Program-made: the position numbers and the translations under genes | In this document: one piece after another, positions 8,719-18,221 of the stretch | Layout: every line of letters starts with the position of its first letter | How positions within the stretch are numbered: position 1 is the first letter of the stretch | Notes under the pieces: model-generated | Databases searched by the model: none | Told to the model about the DNA's origin: nothing | Seen by the model: only the letters and a program-made list of their open reading frames with translations | NCBI RefSeq assembly: GCF_001971705.1 | Contig: NZ_CP019327.1 | Span: 2,542,001-2,606,000, forward strand | Length of the DNA stretch: 64,000 nucleotides | Source: Natronorubrum daqingense | Lineage (GTDB): Archaea; Halobacteriota; Halobacteria; Halobacteriales; Natrialbaceae | Reading direction: 5' to 3'

Positions 8719-9179
8719 TTCGCTACGTCCTCATCGTGTTGGTGACAGTTGCGCTGCTCGTACTTTCGATGCCCGCGATCGACCGGGCAGCGACGCTCAA
8801 CAGCGAGCGACAGGTCGATACCACGCTCGCGTCGATCGACGACGCCGCGACCGATCTCGAGTCGAACGAGGAGGTGACACCGGCGGGCCATCCCGATCCA
8901 CAGCGCGTCGTCGACCTGGCGCTTCCCGCGAGTACGCTCACCACGGAAGGAGTTGACCACTTCGAACTGGATCCACACGAGAGTAGCGGCTACACCCACG
9001 CCCGGTACGTCCTCGCGGACGGGACGACGCGTGAACGGACGATCGACGCGACCATCGTCTGGAACGATCCTGATCGCACCGATGCGACCGAAATCGGTGG
9101 CAGCAGCGACCAACAACTCGTCTTTCGCCTCGTCGAAACCGACGACGGCGACCCCATCGTCGTCGCATCCTATGCCTGA
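8715..9179 (+). CDS. secreted one-helix protein of the filament cluster
   Basis: A 154-residue protein starting at GTG 8715, which overlaps the previous stop (GTGA). The N-terminus MIRYVLIVLVTVALLVLSMP is a membrane helix with almost no charged leader, followed by an extracellular soluble part with a DATYLDST-like helical stretch and beta strands. This is the layout of a minor pilin or signal-anchored protein, though no prepilin cleavage motif precedes the helix. Its end overlaps the ATPase start by eight bases. Recalled as DUF7311-like; function unknown. Confidence 0.72.
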   Translation: MIRYVLIVLVTVALLVLSMPAIDRAATLNSERQVDTTLASIDDAATDLESNEEVTPAGHPDPQRVVDLALPASTLTTEGVDHFELDPHESSGYTHARYVLADGTTRERTIDATIVWNDPDRTDATEIGGSSDQQLVFRLVETDDGDPIVVASYA

Positions 9180-11136
9180 GTTTAAACCGGATCACGCGGC
9201 CAGTATCGGCATGTCTCAGGATGGTGTCACGAACGCACTCAGGTCCGTTTTCGCCGACCTCGAGTGGCTCTCGCTGTTCGACGACGGCGAGATGGGGGCT
9301 GCGTGTACGTGTCGACTTACGTTCGAAGATGACCGGTTGCTCATCGACGCAGACGGGTGCGACGGTGACCTCGCGAGTTCCCCGACATGTCGACACGCCG
9401 CCGTCGAAGCCCTCTCGGACCGTGACGTCTCGGGAATCCGCACCCGCTCGAACGGGATCGAACACCGCTACGACCAGCGAGGTGTGGACCTCCTCGGTGC
9501 AGCAGGCCGCTTCCTCGAGTTGCTCGGAGACCGAGACGAACGCCTCGCTGAAGCCGTTACGCGCGACCCGCTCTCAGTGACGACGAACATCACCGACCAA
9601 ATTGGCCCCGTCGGCGACGTCGCACTCGAGTCGGGCCTTCTCGAGGCAGTCCGTGCCGTCGATAGCTACGAATCGGCGCTCTACTCGGCCACCGGCCTCA
9701 CCATCGGTCACTACTTCCTCGATCACCGACTGGGCGACGACGGGCGTCTGGAGGACGCCCGGACGCTCGAGACCGGCAGCGAAGCCCGAATCTACGCCCG
9801 GCCGGATAGCGTTCCGCTGTACGTCCTCGACGTCGTCGATCAGACGCTTTCAGCGGCTGAGCGAGGTCACCTCCTCGCGGGTTACGAAGCCATCGCAGAG
9901 GGGTACGTCGAGGGTGATCGGGCGGCCTCTCGTGCGATCGAGTACGCGACGGACGAGCCAGCAGATCCGGTACTGGCTCGCGTCCTCGCCAAACACACGA
10001 GCGGATACGGCATTCTCGAGGATTTATTCGCCGACGAACGGGTGACGGACGTCTACGTGACCTCGCCCGTGTCGAGGAACCCGATTCGCGTCGTCGTCGA
10101 CGGCGAGTCCATGACGACGAACGTCCACTTGACATCGGATGGCGCTGGTGCGCTGGCCTCTCGCGTGCGCCGAACCAGCGGGCGCGCGTTCTCGAGAGCG
10201 AACCCGACGGTCGATGCGGTCGCGACGCTCGAGAACGGCACGGGCATTCGCGTCGCAGGTGTGACCGAACCGGTCGCGTCGGGAGTCGGATTCGCGTTTC
10301 GCGAGGAAGCTGGGGACCGCTTCACGCTCCCCGCGCTCGTCGCGAACGGGACCATGTCTGTCGCGGTCGCGGGCTTTCTCTCGGTCGCCATCGAGCGAAA
10401 CGCCGCCGCGTTGATCGCCGGCACTCGAGGTTCGGGCAAGACGACGCTGCTCGGAACGCTGTTGTACGAACTGACACCGGACACGCGAACCGTGTTGATC
10501 GAGGACACGCCGGAACTCCCCGTCGAGTCGCTCCAGTCGGTCGACCGGGACGTTCAGGCGCTTCGAACCGGCTCGGACGACGGTCCGGAAATCTCCCCGG
10601 ATGAAGCGCTCAGGACGGCTCTCAGGCTGGGCGATGGTGCGCTCGTAGTCGGCGAAATTCGCGGGGACGAGGCGCACGTCCTCTACGAGGCGATGCGCGT
10701 CGGTGCGAACGCGAACGCAGTGCTCGGAACGATCCACGGCGACGGTGGCGACGACGTCTACGAACGCGTCGTCTCCGACCTCGCCGTCGAGCCCTCGTCG
10801 TTCGGTGCGACGGATCTCGTCGTGACGGTCCAAGCCCACGAGACGGAGACTGGACGGAGCCGCCGCGTCGCGACGGTCGAGGAGGTCATCACCAACGGCG
10901 AGAATATCTGGTTCGAGTCGTTGTACGAACTGGAGGGCGAACAGGCCGCCTCGACCGGTCGGATCGATCGCGGTGAGAGTCGACTCGTCGATCACCTGGC
11001 CGGACCGACCGAGGCGTACGCGTCGGTTCGTCGGGAAATTGCCGACCGAACCGAGGAAATTTCGGCTCTCGTTTCCGACGGACGGACCACTCCGCGTGAC
11101 GTCGCAGCGGCGTACGCCGATCGGAGGCTCGAGTGA
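9172..11136 (+). CDS. type II/IV secretion system ATPase (PilB/VirB11/TadA-like)
   Basis: A 654-residue secretion/filament ATPase. Walker A is GTRGSGKTT (about 417-425), the Asp box IEDTPELP follows (about 443), Walker B is ALVVGEIRGDEA (about 487-498) and the His box is TIHGDGGDDVYERV (about 520). It powers polymerisation or retraction of pilins through the TadC-like protein encoded 3 bases downstream. I chose ATG 9172 because it overlaps the previous gene by eight bases; ATG 9211 (MSQDGVTNAL) is an alternative. The N-terminal 250 residues include C-rich segments (ACTCRLTF, GCDGDLASSPTC) not found in bacterial PilB. Archaeal archaellum ATPase FlaI is related but this is a separate clade. Confidence 0.9.
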   Translation: MPEFKPDHAASIGMSQDGVTNALRSVFADLEWLSLFDDGEMGAACTCRLTFEDDRLLIDADGCDGDLASSPTCRHAAVEALSDRDVSGIRTRSNGIEHRYDQRGVDLLGAAGRFLELLGDRDERLAEAVTRDPLSVTTNITDQIGPVGDVALESGLLEAVRAVDSYESALYSATGLTIGHYFLDHRLGDDGRLEDARTLETGSEARIYARPDSVPLYVLDVVDQTLSAAERGHLLAGYEAIAEGYVEGDRAASRAIEYATDEPADPVLARVLAKHTSGYGILEDLFADERVTDVYVTSPVSRNPIRVVVDGESMTTNVHLTSDGAGALASRVRRTSGRAFSRANPTVDAVATLENGTGIRVAGVTEPVASGVGFAFREEAGDRFTLPALVANGTMSVAVAGFLSVAIERNAAALIAGTRGSGKTTLLGTLLYELTPDTRTVLIEDTPELPVESLQSVDRDVQALRTGSDDGPEISPDEALRTALRLGDGALVVGEIRGDEAHVLYEAMRVGANANAVLGTIHGDGGDDVYERVVSDLAVEPSSFGATDLVVTVQAHETETGRSRRVATVEEVITNGENIWFESLYELEGEQAASTGRIDRGESRLVDHLAGPTEAYASVRREIADRTEEISALVSDGRTTPRDVAAAYADRRLE

Positions 11137-11139
11137 CCG

Positions 11140-12861
11140 ATGTCGTCGCTCGACGCACTCGTTTTGCACCTTTCTGCGTTCTACCCCTACGAGGTCGATA
11201 CGAGCGAGGAACTCGCCGAGTCGCTTTCGTTTATCGAATCGCCCCACGACGCCGAGACGATCGTTCGGGCGGGGTACGGCGGCGGGATTCTCGGTGCGGT
11301 GATTCCACTCCCGCTACTGCTGACGGAGACGCCACTCTCGTTCGTCTTGTTCTTCGTGCTGGTGACGCCGCTCGCGGCGATTCACTCGATTCACTCGCTG
11401 CCACACCTGCAGGCGGCGTTTCGCCGAACGGAGGCCCTCGGCGACACGCCGAACCTCGTCGGGCGCGCCGTGTTACGGATGCAGGTCCAGCCGGCTCTCG
11501 AGAGCGCCGTTCGCTTCGCTGCCGATACCGGTCGGGGCCCGCTCGCGGCGAGTCTCAACGGCCACATCGACCGATCGATGGGGACCGCCCAGACCGGTCT
11601 CCTCTCCTTCGCCGAGGAGTGGGCGACGTGGTTTCCCGCATTGCGCCGCTCTGCACACCTGCTCGCGACGGCACAAGACGCTCCTGATGGGGAACGAATT
11701 CGGACGCTCGATCGGGCGCTTTCGGCCGTCCTGACCGGGACGCGAAATCAGATGGCGGACTTCACGGCTGCGATTCGCGGGCCGACGACGGCATTGTTCG
11801 CGTTCGGAATCATGGTTCCACTCGCACTGATCGCGCTCGTGCCTGCCGTCCCGATGGTCGGCATTCCGGTCAACATCTGGATCTTCGTCCTGTTGTACAA
11901 TGTCGTTCTCCCGGCGTGTCTCGTCGCTGCGAGCCTCTGGTTGCTCACCCGTCGCCCGGTCGCCTTTCCGCCACCGAACGTCAGTCACGACCATCCCGAC
12001 GTTCCCGACCGGCTCTGGATTCGCGGCCTCTGGGGCGTACTCGCAGCGGTGGGTGGCTATACGATCACGGCGTCGTTCGGACCGTCCCATCTGGCACCGG
12101 TCATCGGCGTCGGCCTCGGTCTGGGGACGGCTCTCTTCGCGATTTTCACACCCATTCTCGCGGTTCGAAACGACGTCCGGGCCGTCGAAGCGCACCTCAC
12201 CGACGCCCTCTACATCGTCGGTCGACAGGTCGCCGAAGGCGAGTCCGTCGAGTCGGCCATCGAACTCGCCGCCGAACGGGTCCCGGCCGAAACTGGCGCG
12301 GTCTTCGAACACGCGGCTGGCGTTCAGCGTCGCCTTCATGCAAGCGTCGAAGCGGCGTTCCTCGGCGAGTACGGCGCACTGAAGGCCGTTCCGAGTCCTC
12401 GAGCCCACGGCACTGCTGCCTTGCTCGCGATCGCCGCCGAAGAAGGTAAACCGGCGGGGAGAGCCATCGTTTCGATGGCCGACCACCTCGAGGAACTCGA
12501 CGAGGTCGAAGCCAAGACCAAACGGAGTCTCAAACAGGTGACGGAGACCCTCGACAATACGGCGGCGTACTTCGGGCCGCTCGTCGCCGGCGCGACGGTC
12601 GCGATGGCTGAAATGATTGCCGATGAGAATATGATGGACACGACGGATCTCGACGCCGCGGCGTTTCCCGCCGAATCGCTCGCGGTCGTCGTCGGCGTCT
12701 ACCTGATCGCGCTCTGCGTGATCCTTCTCCCGCTTTCGATCGCACTCCGATATGGTATGGACCGTGCGCTCTTTGGGTATCACGTCGGCCGCGCGCTCAT
12801 CGCGTCGATGATCATCTACGGCCTCTCCGTCTCGGTTCTCGAGTACGTACTCGTGTTCTGA
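11140..12861 (+). CDS. type II secretion system F family protein (TadC/PilC-like)
   Basis: A 573-residue integral membrane protein with about eight or nine helices in two halves. Hydrophobic groups fall near residues 47-75, 207-275, 295-350 and 490-573. Between them lie cytoplasmic T2SSF domains containing the typical GLSLxxAL-like stretches (VAEGESVESAIELAAERVP; ALLAIAAEEGKPAGRAIVSM). It is the platform on which the ATPase encoded 3 bases upstream acts to insert or remove pilin subunits. Archaeal TadC proteins are typically a fused double T2SSF as here. No own promoter seen, so it is part of the 8056-12861 operon. Confidence 0.9.
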   Translation: MSSLDALVLHLSAFYPYEVDTSEELAESLSFIESPHDAETIVRAGYGGGILGAVIPLPLLLTETPLSFVLFFVLVTPLAAIHSIHSLPHLQAAFRRTEALGDTPNLVGRAVLRMQVQPALESAVRFAADTGRGPLAASLNGHIDRSMGTAQTGLLSFAEEWATWFPALRRSAHLLATAQDAPDGERIRTLDRALSAVLTGTRNQMADFTAAIRGPTTALFAFGIMVPLALIALVPAVPMVGIPVNIWIFVLLYNVVLPACLVAASLWLLTRRPVAFPPPNVSHDHPDVPDRLWIRGLWGVLAAVGGYTITASFGPSHLAPVIGVGLGLGTALFAIFTPILAVRNDVRAVEAHLTDALYIVGRQVAEGESVESAIELAAERVPAETGAVFEHAAGVQRRLHASVEAAFLGEYGALKAVPSPRAHGTAALLAIAAEEGKPAGRAIVSMADHLEELDEVEAKTKRSLKQVTETLDNTAAYFGPLVAGATVAMAEMIADENMMDTTDLDAAAFPAESLAVVVGVYLIALCVILLPLSIALRYGMDRALFGYHVGRALIASMIIYGLSVSVLEYVLVF

Positions 12862-12936
12862 CCATCGTCGCCGACGCCGTCTCGCTGTCGGTGCCAACGG
12901 CCGCGGGTTCAAAAAGGAAGCCGCACCAGTCACCCT

Positions 12937-14292
12937 ATGATCGCCATCGCCGGTGCGAAAGGTGGATGTGGAAAGACAGTAACGACGCTCGGGCTCACGG
13001 AGGCGTTCGCTCGAGAAGGCACGCCAGCTATCGCGATCGACGCCGACAGACAGCTCCCGAATTTACACGTCGCAGGCGGTGTCGACAGGGAACCGACACT
13101 TGCAATGATCTCGACTGACGCTGGACGTAGCGACCGAACAGGTGACGCTGGCGGCGTCGATCTTCGATCGATCGCCCAGGTGAGTCCGCGAACCACGAGC
13201 GCCGGCATCGTTCCGGCTCCGGCCCCCACCGACTCACTCGACCTCGAGTCCGTACTCGAGGGTCTCGAGAGCGAAACCGGTCAGCTTCTCGTGGACTGTC
13301 CGTCCGGTGCGGGGCCGGACGTGGTGGAACCGCTCTCGGCGGCCGACGGCGTCGTCGTCACGACTGATGGGGATCGAAGTCTGCGGGCTGCCAAAACGAC
13401 GGTCGCGATGGCTCGTCGACTCGGCGTGCGCGTCCTCGGCGTCGTGGTGAACAGGTGCTCGAGCGTTCCACCGGCGATCGAGTCGTGGGTCGACGTACCG
13501 GTCCTCGGTGTGGTTCCGGAGGCGACGTCGCCGCTGACGGACGAGGCGACGACGAGTGCCTACGCGGACGTAGTCGAAACGCTGCGGACGCGACACGCGA
13601 CCGATCGAACGGCGGTTGCGTACGACGACGACCGATTGCCGACGGGGATTGCGCCGCTCGACCGCCATCTCGGCGGTGGCCTCGTTCCGGGTTCCGTCCT
13701 CGCGGTGACGGCTGAGCCTGCCAGCCAGTCCGAACACCTGGTCTACGAGGCCACGGCTCCTCGCGGAACGCTGTATCTGACGACCGACCGATCGGCCGAC
13801 AACGTTCGACGGGCGCTCGAGACGACTACCGTCGACACTGGTACCCCGACGATCCGCCGCGTCACTGGTGACGACCGACTCGAGGATGCGACGGCCTTCA
13901 TCGAGAAACTACCAACGGGTGCGACCCTCGTCGTCGACGTGATGGGCCCACTGGAACGCCACGGTCGAGAAGCGTACGTCTCGTTCTTGAACGATCTGAA
14001 GGATCGACTGGTCGAAACCGAGAGTATCGCGTTGTTGCACTGTCTCGAGGGCGCTGTCCGTCCCGAGCACAGAATCGCGACGATTCACGCGGCTGACGCA
14101 GTCGTCGCCGTCGAGTCGGCACCATCGGTCCGCGACTCGGCGAGCGGACGCGAACTCACGATTCGGAAGTGCCGGCACGAACGAGTGAGTTCTGCGCCGA
14201 TCGACCTCGAGGGAACGGACGCCCGCTCGACTCTCCACGAATCGACGTCAGCGTCGACGGCCACTCGAGACGCGGAGGCTCCGGATCAGTAA
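12937..14292 (+). CDS. ParA/MinD-type ATPase fused to a P-loop-less RecA/KaiC-like domain
   Basis: A 451-residue two-domain protein. Residues 1-220 are a MinD/ParA fold with the deviant Walker A AKGGCGKT (7-14) and DADRQLPNLHVAG. Residues 230-420 begin PTGIAPLDRHLGGGLVPGSV, exactly how KaiC/RadA-like domains begin, but where G-x-x-G-x-G-K-S/T should follow there is TAEPASQSE (258-266), so this domain cannot bind ATP in the usual way. Walker-B-like TLVVDVMG is retained. It lies 75 bp after the TadC gene on the same strand, suggesting it positions or regulates the filament machine. Recalled as DUF7125-like. Confidence 0.78.
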   Translation: MIAIAGAKGGCGKTVTTLGLTEAFAREGTPAIAIDADRQLPNLHVAGGVDREPTLAMISTDAGRSDRTGDAGGVDLRSIAQVSPRTTSAGIVPAPAPTDSLDLESVLEGLESETGQLLVDCPSGAGPDVVEPLSAADGVVVTTDGDRSLRAAKTTVAMARRLGVRVLGVVVNRCSSVPPAIESWVDVPVLGVVPEATSPLTDEATTSAYADVVETLRTRHATDRTAVAYDDDRLPTGIAPLDRHLGGGLVPGSVLAVTAEPASQSEHLVYEATAPRGTLYLTTDRSADNVRRALETTTVDTGTPTIRRVTGDDRLEDATAFIEKLPTGATLVVDVMGPLERHGREAYVSFLNDLKDRLVETESIALLHCLEGAVRPEHRIATIHAADAVVAVESAPSVRDSASGRELTIRKCRHERVSSAPIDLEGTDARSTLHESTSASTATRDAEAPDQ

Positions 14293-14345
14293 TTTGCCAG
14301 AGACGTACTCGCCAGAGAGGCCGAACCGATACGCGAGACGGCTGG

Positions 14346-15041
14346 TCACAGGACGCCAACGCGACCCGAGAGGCGCTTTTCACAGCGTTCGATCGCTCGC
14401 CCGAGCGATTCGAAGTCGGCGGTTCCCTCACAGGTGGGGTTCCAGTCACGTACTGGTCGCCACTGGGACATCGCCTCGTCGATCGCCGCTCGTTCCTCGA
14501 TTACCGTCGTTTTCGCCCCGAACCTTCGTTCGACTCGAGTCGCGAGTTCGTCGTCTGGCTTTCTGACGCGATTGAGAACGACCGCCGCAATTGGGGTCTC
14601 GAGGTCGCGCGCGAGTGCTCGCGTTCTGAGCGCATCGACGAGTGCGGATTCGGTCGGCGTCGTGACGAGGACTGCGGCGTGTACGCTGTGTAACTGGGTT
14701 CCGACGTCGCGTGCCAGCCCTGCCGGGCAATCGACGACGACGCGGCCACACGATCGCTCGAGTCGCCCGAGTGCGTCCTCGAGCGCAGAGAGGTTCGCCG
14801 CGCGAGCACCGGCGAGCGTTCGCCCACAGGGCAGGACGCGAACCGAGCCAAACGAGTCGACGGCCTCGAGCGGGGTTGCCCGGCCCGCGAGCACGTCGTG
14901 GAGGTCGGGGCCGTGCCCGCGAGGGAGGTCCGCCGTCGAGAGGTCGGCGTCGACGACGACGGCGTCGAGTTCTCGAGCGAGGTTCAACGAGACGGTCGAT
15001 TTGCCGACGCCGCCTTTCCCGCCGGTAACGGCGACGATCAT
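14346..15041 (-). CDS. MinD/ParA-family ATPase
   Basis: A 231-residue protein starting MIVAVTGGKGGVGKSTVSLN; the deviant Walker A is GGKGGVGKST (7-16), with VVDADLSTADLP and VVVDCPAG (Walker B) in order. These ATPases dimerise on membranes or DNA to position complexes. It lacks a recognisable C-terminal amphipathic MinD helix. The start was chosen at ATG 15041, overlapping the upstream stop as ATGA; an ATG at 15077 lies inside that gene. It is convergent with the ParA-RecA fusion gene, 53 bp away, so the two ParA-like proteins share a terminator region. Confidence 0.86.
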   Translation of the reverse strand: MIVAVTGGKGGVGKSTVSLNLARELDAVVVDADLSTADLPRGHGPDLHDVLAGRATPLEAVDSFGSVRVLPCGRTLAGARAANLSALEDALGRLERSCGRVVVDCPAGLARDVGTQLHSVHAAVLVTTPTESALVDALRTRALARDLETPIAAVVLNRVRKPDDELATRVERRFGAKTTVIEERAAIDEAMSQWRPVRDWNPTCEGTADFESLGRAIERCEKRLSGRVGVL

Positions 15042-15403
15042 GGCGCCGGTGGCAACACGTCGGCAGGAGGTGCCCACCCCTCGAGTTCGGCGAGCGTTTC
15101 CGTTGGCGTCTCCCTCTCGTCGTCGGAACTGCGATTCTGGTCACTGAGTTCGAGCGGTGGCTCTGTCGGCTGGGCTGGACTCGCGAATCCGATTCCTCGA
15201 GTGCGTCCCGGTTTGATCGTTCCGTTCCACGTCTTCCCGTCCCACTCGGGTGCGGTGACGCCGTCGCGTCGTGGCGGCCAGACCGGCCCCTCGAGTCGAC
15301 TCTCGAGACGGACCGTCTGGGGCGTCGTCTGCGTGTTTCGAACGAGTGCCGTCACGAACGTGACGCCATCGCGGCGCGTCACGTCGTAGTCGAGTGTAAC
15401 CAT
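15038..15403 (-). CDS. conserved haloarchaeal protein of unknown function
   Basis: A 121-residue protein with no hydrophobic helix. The first 75 residues are beta-rich (MVTLDYDVTRRDGVTFVTAL, RLESRLEGPVWPPRRDGV) with a GKTWNG-type loop, resembling a CARDB/Ig-like fold; the C-terminal 45 are proline- and acid-rich and probably disordered. It is coupled by ATGA overlap to the MinD-type ATPase downstream, so the pair likely works together. I do not recognise a characterised relative; the coupling is the main clue. Confidence 0.68.
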   Translation of the reverse strand: MVTLDYDVTRRDGVTFVTALVRNTQTTPQTVRLESRLEGPVWPPRRDGVTAPEWDGKTWNGTIKPGRTRGIGFASPAQPTEPPLELSDQNRSSDDERETPTETLAELEGWAPPADVLPPAP

Positions 15404-15587
15404 GCCGATGGTTTCCGGCGTCTTTTCCTAAAAAGTCACACACGAACGAGCGGACGATCACTGGTTCTCGTCGGCGACGGTACGTCCCGAAATACTCACG
15501 ATAGCCGACGTAAAACTCTCTTCTGAGTAACAATCGATCGCGAAGCCTCGAAACGGTTATCCCGTTCGGTAGTGCAGTTTCGGACAT

Positions 15588-16601
15588 ATGATTCAGGTCG
15601 CCATTAACGGCTACGGCACGATCGGCAAACGCGTCGCGGACGCCGTTCGAGCACAACCAGACATGGAGGTTCTCGGCGTTGCCAAGACGCGACCCAACTT
15701 CGAGGCCGAGACGGCACTCGAGAAGGACTTCGACCTCTACGCCGCGATCGAAGAACGCGCTGGCCAGTTCGCCGAGGCCGGCCTCGAGATCGCGGGCCCC
15801 GTCGAGGACCTCGTCGACGCAGCCGATATCGTCGTCGACGCCACGCCCTCCGGAATCGGTGCCGAGAACAAGGCCCTCTACGAGGAGTACGACACGCCCG
15901 CACTCTATCAGGGTGGCGAGGACGCCGACCTCGTCGAGACGAGTTTCAACGCCCGATCGAACTTCGAGGACGCCGTCGGTGCCGACCACGTCCGCGTCGT
16001 CTCTTGTAACACGACCGGTCTCTCCCGTGTGATCGCACCGCTTCGCGAAGCCTACGGCGTCGAGAAGGTCCGCGCAACCCTCGTTCGCCGCGGTGGCGAC
16101 CCCGGACAGACCGGCCGCGGCCCGATCAACGACATTCTGCCGAATCCGGTGACGATTCCCTCCCATCACGGGCCCGACGTCGAGACCATCTTCGACGACC
16201 TCGACATCGACACGCTCGGGATGAAAGTCCCCGCGACGCTGATGCACATGCACAGCCTCAACGTCACCCTCGAGGCCGATGTCGACGCTGCAGACGTTCG
16301 CGAACTGTTGGCCGAGGAGTCGCGTCTATTCTTGATCCCCGAGTCGATGGCCATCGACGGCAGCGGGAAACTCAAGGAGTACGCGATGGACGTCGGTCGC
16401 CCGCGCGCCGACATCTGGGAGAACTGCATCTGGGAGGAATCCATCTCGACCGTCGGGCGCGACCTCTACCTCTTCCAAGGGATCCACCAGGAGAGCGACG
16501 TCGTCCCCGAGAACGTCGACGCGATCCGTGCAGTCCTTGGCGAAGCCGACGCCGAAGAGAGCATCGAGTTGACCAACGAAACGATGGGTGTCGGGCTGTA
16601 A
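15588..16601 (+). CDS. gap: type II glyceraldehyde-3-phosphate dehydrogenase
   Basis: A 337-residue archaeal type II GAPDH. The Rossmann motif [14 protein letters not shown] begins at residue 7, and the catalytic cysteine is C140 in [11 protein letters not shown]-rich [12 protein letters not shown] (about 217-228) is the conserved substrate region. It interconverts glyceraldehyde 3-phosphate and 1,3-bisphosphoglycerate with NAD(P) in the cytoplasm; in haloarchaea the type II enzyme is mainly used in gluconeogenesis. The start is the first ATG, just after atcccgttcggtagtgcagt. Length and motifs are normal, and no neighbour is functionally linked. Confidence 0.96.
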   Translation: MIQVAINGYGTIGKRVADAVRAQPDMEVLGVAKTRPNFEAETALEKDFDLYAAIEERAGQFAEAGLEIAGPVEDLVDAADIVVDATPSGIGAENKALYEEYDTPALYQGGEDADLVETSFNARSNFEDAVGADHVRVVSCNTTGLSRVIAPLREAYGVEKVRATLVRRGGDPGQTGRGPINDILPNPVTIPSHHGPDVETIFDDLDIDTLGMKVPATLMHMHSLNVTLEADVDAADVRELLAEESRLFLIPESMAIDGSGKLKEYAMDVGRPRADIWENCIWEESISTVGRDLYLFQGIHQESDVVPENVDAIRAVLGEADAEESIELTNETMGVGL

Positions 16602-16720
16602 TCGCCGGCTTTCCGATCTCTACTCGAGGGTTTCGCCGCCGTTACGGTCGGTGCCTTCGTTCACCCCGAACAACTAGTGACGACAGAAAGTTTTTGCCTC
16701 GCGGTCTACTACCTTCTCGT

Positions 16721-17122
16721 ATGCGCCGAGACGACCGCGACGAACCCTTCGATGATCTGTTTCGCGAGATCGAGCGGATGATGAACGAGATGATGAACGG
16801 TGCAGACGGGAACGTCGATTTCGCCTCCTCGGGTGACGTCGACAACGGCTTCGGCATGGACACGCACGTCGACATCCACGAAACCGACGAGGAGATCCGC
16901 GTCATCGCAGACCTTCCCGGCGTCGAGAAACACAACATCGACCTCGAGTGTGACGGCAAGTCACTGACCATCTCCGCCTCGAGCGACCACCGTGAGTACG
17001 ACGAACGCGTCTCGCTCCCACAGCGCGTCAACGAACACTCCGCCGCCGCGACCTACAACAACGGCGTCCTCGAGGTCGTCTTCGATCTCGCAGAACAGTC
17101 GTCCGGAATCAGTCTCGAATAA
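16721..17122 (+). CDS. Hsp20/alpha-crystallin family small heat shock protein
   Basis: A 133-residue protein with an N-terminal MRRDDRDEPFDDLFREIERM helix (typical of sHsp), an alpha-crystallin domain from about residue 45 (MDTHVDIHETDEEIRVIADL; GVEKHNIDLECDGKSLTISA) and the family-conserved AAATYNNGVLEVVF near the end. The terminal I-x-I/V tail motif that links oligomers is present only as GISLE. It binds unfolded proteins. Start ATG 16721 is preferred to an in-frame ATG at 16694 because the sHsp N-terminus begins there. A run agtttttgcc about 30 bp upstream may be its TATA. Confidence 0.9.
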   Translation: MRRDDRDEPFDDLFREIERMMNEMMNGADGNVDFASSGDVDNGFGMDTHVDIHETDEEIRVIADLPGVEKHNIDLECDGKSLTISASSDHREYDERVSLPQRVNEHSAAATYNNGVLEVVFDLAEQSSGISLE

Positions 17123-17221
17123 CGACGCTCGCGGTCGCGTGTCGCCGTTTCTGTCGACTCGTTCGCTCACGCACACTCCGTCTCGCAGTACGGTCGCCGA
17201 CCCTGGTTCGCTCGTTTTAGT

Positions 17222-18097
17222 TCAGTTCCGATCGGCAGCGTTTCGAATCGCCGCTGTGAGTCGATCGTAGAAGTCCGGTTCGTACTTCGTCTCCTCGTCG
17301 ATCGTCGGTCGTGCGTTCGTCTCGTTGACCACCAGTTTCTCGCCCGTCTCGAGCAAATCGACCCCGAGGAAGGGAATCTCGAGTTCCCTCGCGACGGATT
17401 CGGCGAGGTCTCGCCAGACGTGGGGGAGGTCGACGCCGGTGGCCACCGCACCGCGGTGGACGTTGTGCTTCCACTGGCCCTCCGAAACGGCGTCCTCGGG
17501 GAGTCGCCGTTCGACGGCACCCACGTACTCGCCCTCGAGGACCATCACCCGATAGTCGGTCGCCTCGGGGAGGTACTCCTGAACCAGGAAGGACCGATCA
17601 CCCGTCGCGCGGTAGTCGTGGACCAGCGAGAGGTAATCACAGATGCCCAGAAACGAATCGAGGTCGTGGGCTTTCGCGACGCCCACTCCTCGCGTCGTCG
17701 AATTCGGTTTGACGACGACCGGCGGCTCGAACCGTTCGAACGCGTCGGTTAGTTCCGCCTCTCCGACCTCGTTCGAGACGTAGACCGACTTCGGAACCGG
17801 CAGATCGGCTCGCTCGAGGCGGGCGAGCACCTCGGCTTTGTTCCGCGAGGTGAGGACCGTTTCGTGGTCGTTGAGCCACGGCACCTCGAGCAAGGCGTCT
17901 GCGACTCCCCCTTCCATCAGTCGACCGGGGTAGACGAAGCCGGCGTCGTACTCCTCGCCCGACCACGGCGCGTTCTCTCCCAGCGAAACGACGCGTTCAC
18001 TCGCGGGCACGTGGTGAACTCGTATTCCCCGTTCTGCCAACGGTTCGCGCATCCGTTGGAACGTCTCCTGGTCGTTGGCGACCGCGAGATCGATCAT
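17222..18097 (-). CDS. ATP-grasp ligase, RimK family
   Basis: A 291-residue ATP-grasp enzyme. The N-terminal preATP-grasp part (MIDLAVANDQETFQRMREPL) is followed by the central domain: VVVKPNSTTRGVGVAK (about 143-158) and FLVQEYLPEATDYRVMVLEG, and the metal site LEIPFLGVDLLETGEKLVVNETNARPT near 250-275. RimK/LysX-like enzymes join an amino acid (often glutamate) to a carboxyl via acyl phosphate. The substrate is not evident; it is not the arginine ligase ArgX, which is present separately at 47777-48697. Start is ATG 18097; an ATG at 18163 adds 22 atypical residues. Monocistronic. Confidence 0.84.
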   Translation of the reverse strand: MIDLAVANDQETFQRMREPLAERGIRVHHVPASERVVSLGENAPWSGEEYDAGFVYPGRLMEGGVADALLEVPWLNDHETVLTSRNKAEVLARLERADLPVPKSVYVSNEVGEAELTDAFERFEPPVVVKPNSTTRGVGVAKAHDLDSFLGICDYLSLVHDYRATGDRSFLVQEYLPEATDYRVMVLEGEYVGAVERRLPEDAVSEGQWKHNVHRGAVATGVDLPHVWRDLAESVARELEIPFLGVDLLETGEKLVVNETNARPTIDEETKYEPDFYDRLTAAIRNAADRN

Positions 18098-18221
18098 ACT
18101 CGAGTGTGGGGTGAGACGGGTAAAAAGGTGCCTCGAAGGTGGTGAGGAGTACGGTGTCGCCATCGAATAACGAACGACATATACTGGTCGTTTCCCTACA
18201 TTCGACTATCGTGGGAGACGA

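Noticed and set aside
7866-9116. 416-codon open frame on the minus strand opposite the filament operon
   Set aside because: It is the shadow of the coiled-coil and secreted-protein genes; the serine/arginine-rich sequence is the usual antisense signature.
14434-15147. 237-codon plus-strand frame opposite the MinD-type gene
   Set aside because: Serine/arginine-rich antisense sequence; the minus strand has the clear Walker A motif and coupled partner gene.
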